Part shown: positions 63,506 through 64,000 of the stretch, piece by piece
How the letters are laid out: each line of letters begins with the position of its first letter
Numbering within the stretch: position 1 is the first letter of the stretch
Assembly (NCBI GenBank): GCA_011391405.1
Contig: JAABQQ010000271.1
Coordinates: 1-64,000 of the forward strand
Length of the DNA: 64,000 nucleotides
Reading direction: 5' to 3'
Source of the DNA: Gammaproteobacteria bacterium
GTDB taxonomy: Bacteria; Pseudomonadota; Gammaproteobacteria; Steroidobacterales; Steroidobacteraceae
The notes under the pieces: generated by a model
Databases searched by the model: none
What the model was told of the DNA's origin: nothing
The model's input: the letters and a program-made list of their open reading frames with translations, nothing else
Translations under genes and position numbers: made by a program

Positions 63506-63571
63506 GGTCCGGGATCTGCCCTCGATCTTAGAAAGGCAGGCGTGTTCTCTCAGGGCGTCCGATCCGGGACC
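63506..63571. repeat. Degenerate hairpin H5, related to H1-H4
   Basis: ggtccgggatc-tgccct / agggcgtccgatccgggacc arms (bulged) around ttagaaaggcaggcgtgttc. Confidence 0.6.
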
Positions 63572-63630
63572 TACCCCCGAGCTTGGAAAGGCAGACACGC
63601 GCTCGCGGGTAGGTCCCGGATCGGACGCCC
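63553..63630. repeat. Large hairpin H3 with GGAAAGGCAGACACGC core
   Basis: 30-bp arms with one mismatch (63553-63582 / 63601-63630), 18-nt loop ttggaaaggcagacacgc. Confidence 0.93.
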
Positions 63631-63662
63631 GTGATGCGGCGCATGCAGCGTCGAGAGTGGAT

Positions 63663-63724
63663 GATCCGGAGCCTTTGCCCAAGCGCGTGTCTGCCTTTCC
63701 AAGCTTGGGGGAAGGCTCCGGATC
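63663..63724. repeat. Large hairpin H4, core in opposite orientation
   Basis: 22-bp arms with two mismatches (63663-63684 / 63703-63724), loop gcgtgtctgcctttccaa = reverse complement of the H3 loop. Confidence 0.92.
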
Positions 63725-63753
63725 GTCCGCTCGTAGCACCGCTGCGTGACCGC

Positions 63754-64000
63754 TCAGGCGCCCCAGCGGATCAGGCCGCTCCAGGCCGTAAACAGCACCA
63801 GCACGCCGAAGGCAATGCGGTACCAGGCGAACGGCACGAAGGTGTGGGTTGCGACGTAGCGGATCAGCCAGCGCACGCAGGCAAACGCCGAAACGAACGC
63901 CGCCACCATGCCGACGACCCAGATGCCGAGGTCGTCGAGCGCAAGCAGCTCGCGTTCCTTGTACAGCGAGTACAGGGAGGCAATACCGAGCGTCGGAATG
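63754..64000 (-). CDS. uppP: Undecaprenyl-diphosphatase, C-terminal part (truncated by window edge)
   Basis: Minus strand reads [81 protein letters not shown]; not in the supplied ORF track. Confidence 0.88.
   Translation of the reverse strand, partial: IPTLGIASLYSLYKERELLALDDLGIWVVGMVAAFVSAFACVRWLIRYVATHTFVPFAWYRIAFGVLVLFTAWSGLIRWGA

Overview
64 kb of high-GC gammaproteobacterial-type chromosome (Steroidobacter/Xanthomonadales-like by gene content; the taxonomy is inference). The right half is mostly conserved core: a tRNA-Ser(UGA)-serS-rarA-vanZ-lolA-ftsK / trxB-GNAT-aat-infA / clpA-clpS block, a type II secretion run (gspC-D-E-F), a queuosine-precursor transporter, hslR, kbl-tdh, fba, an OYE-like flavoprotein and the 3' end of uppP. 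The left half is accessory/metabolic: a tyrosine phenol-lyase, several hydrolases and peptidases, cupins, two TolB-like/TPR signalling proteins, a CZB-GGDEF diguanylate cyclase, a Rieske-flavodoxin fusion, three toxin-antitoxin-like pairs, a TIR-TM-TPR protein with a secreted partner next to tRNA-Ser, and several gene remnants. The most unusual signal is a set of large hairpins at two distant convergent gene ends (47.7-48.2 kb and 63.5-63.7 kb). All share the 16-nt core GGAAAGGCAGACACGC at the apex, while the stems differ between the two loci yet stay complementary within each copy. A separate nested inverted repeat lies between ftsK and trxB, and an 18-nt piece of it also forms the 3' end of an urcA-like gene. 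No rRNA genes, CRISPR arrays or intact transposons were seen. All calls are by eye from sequence; no database search was possible.
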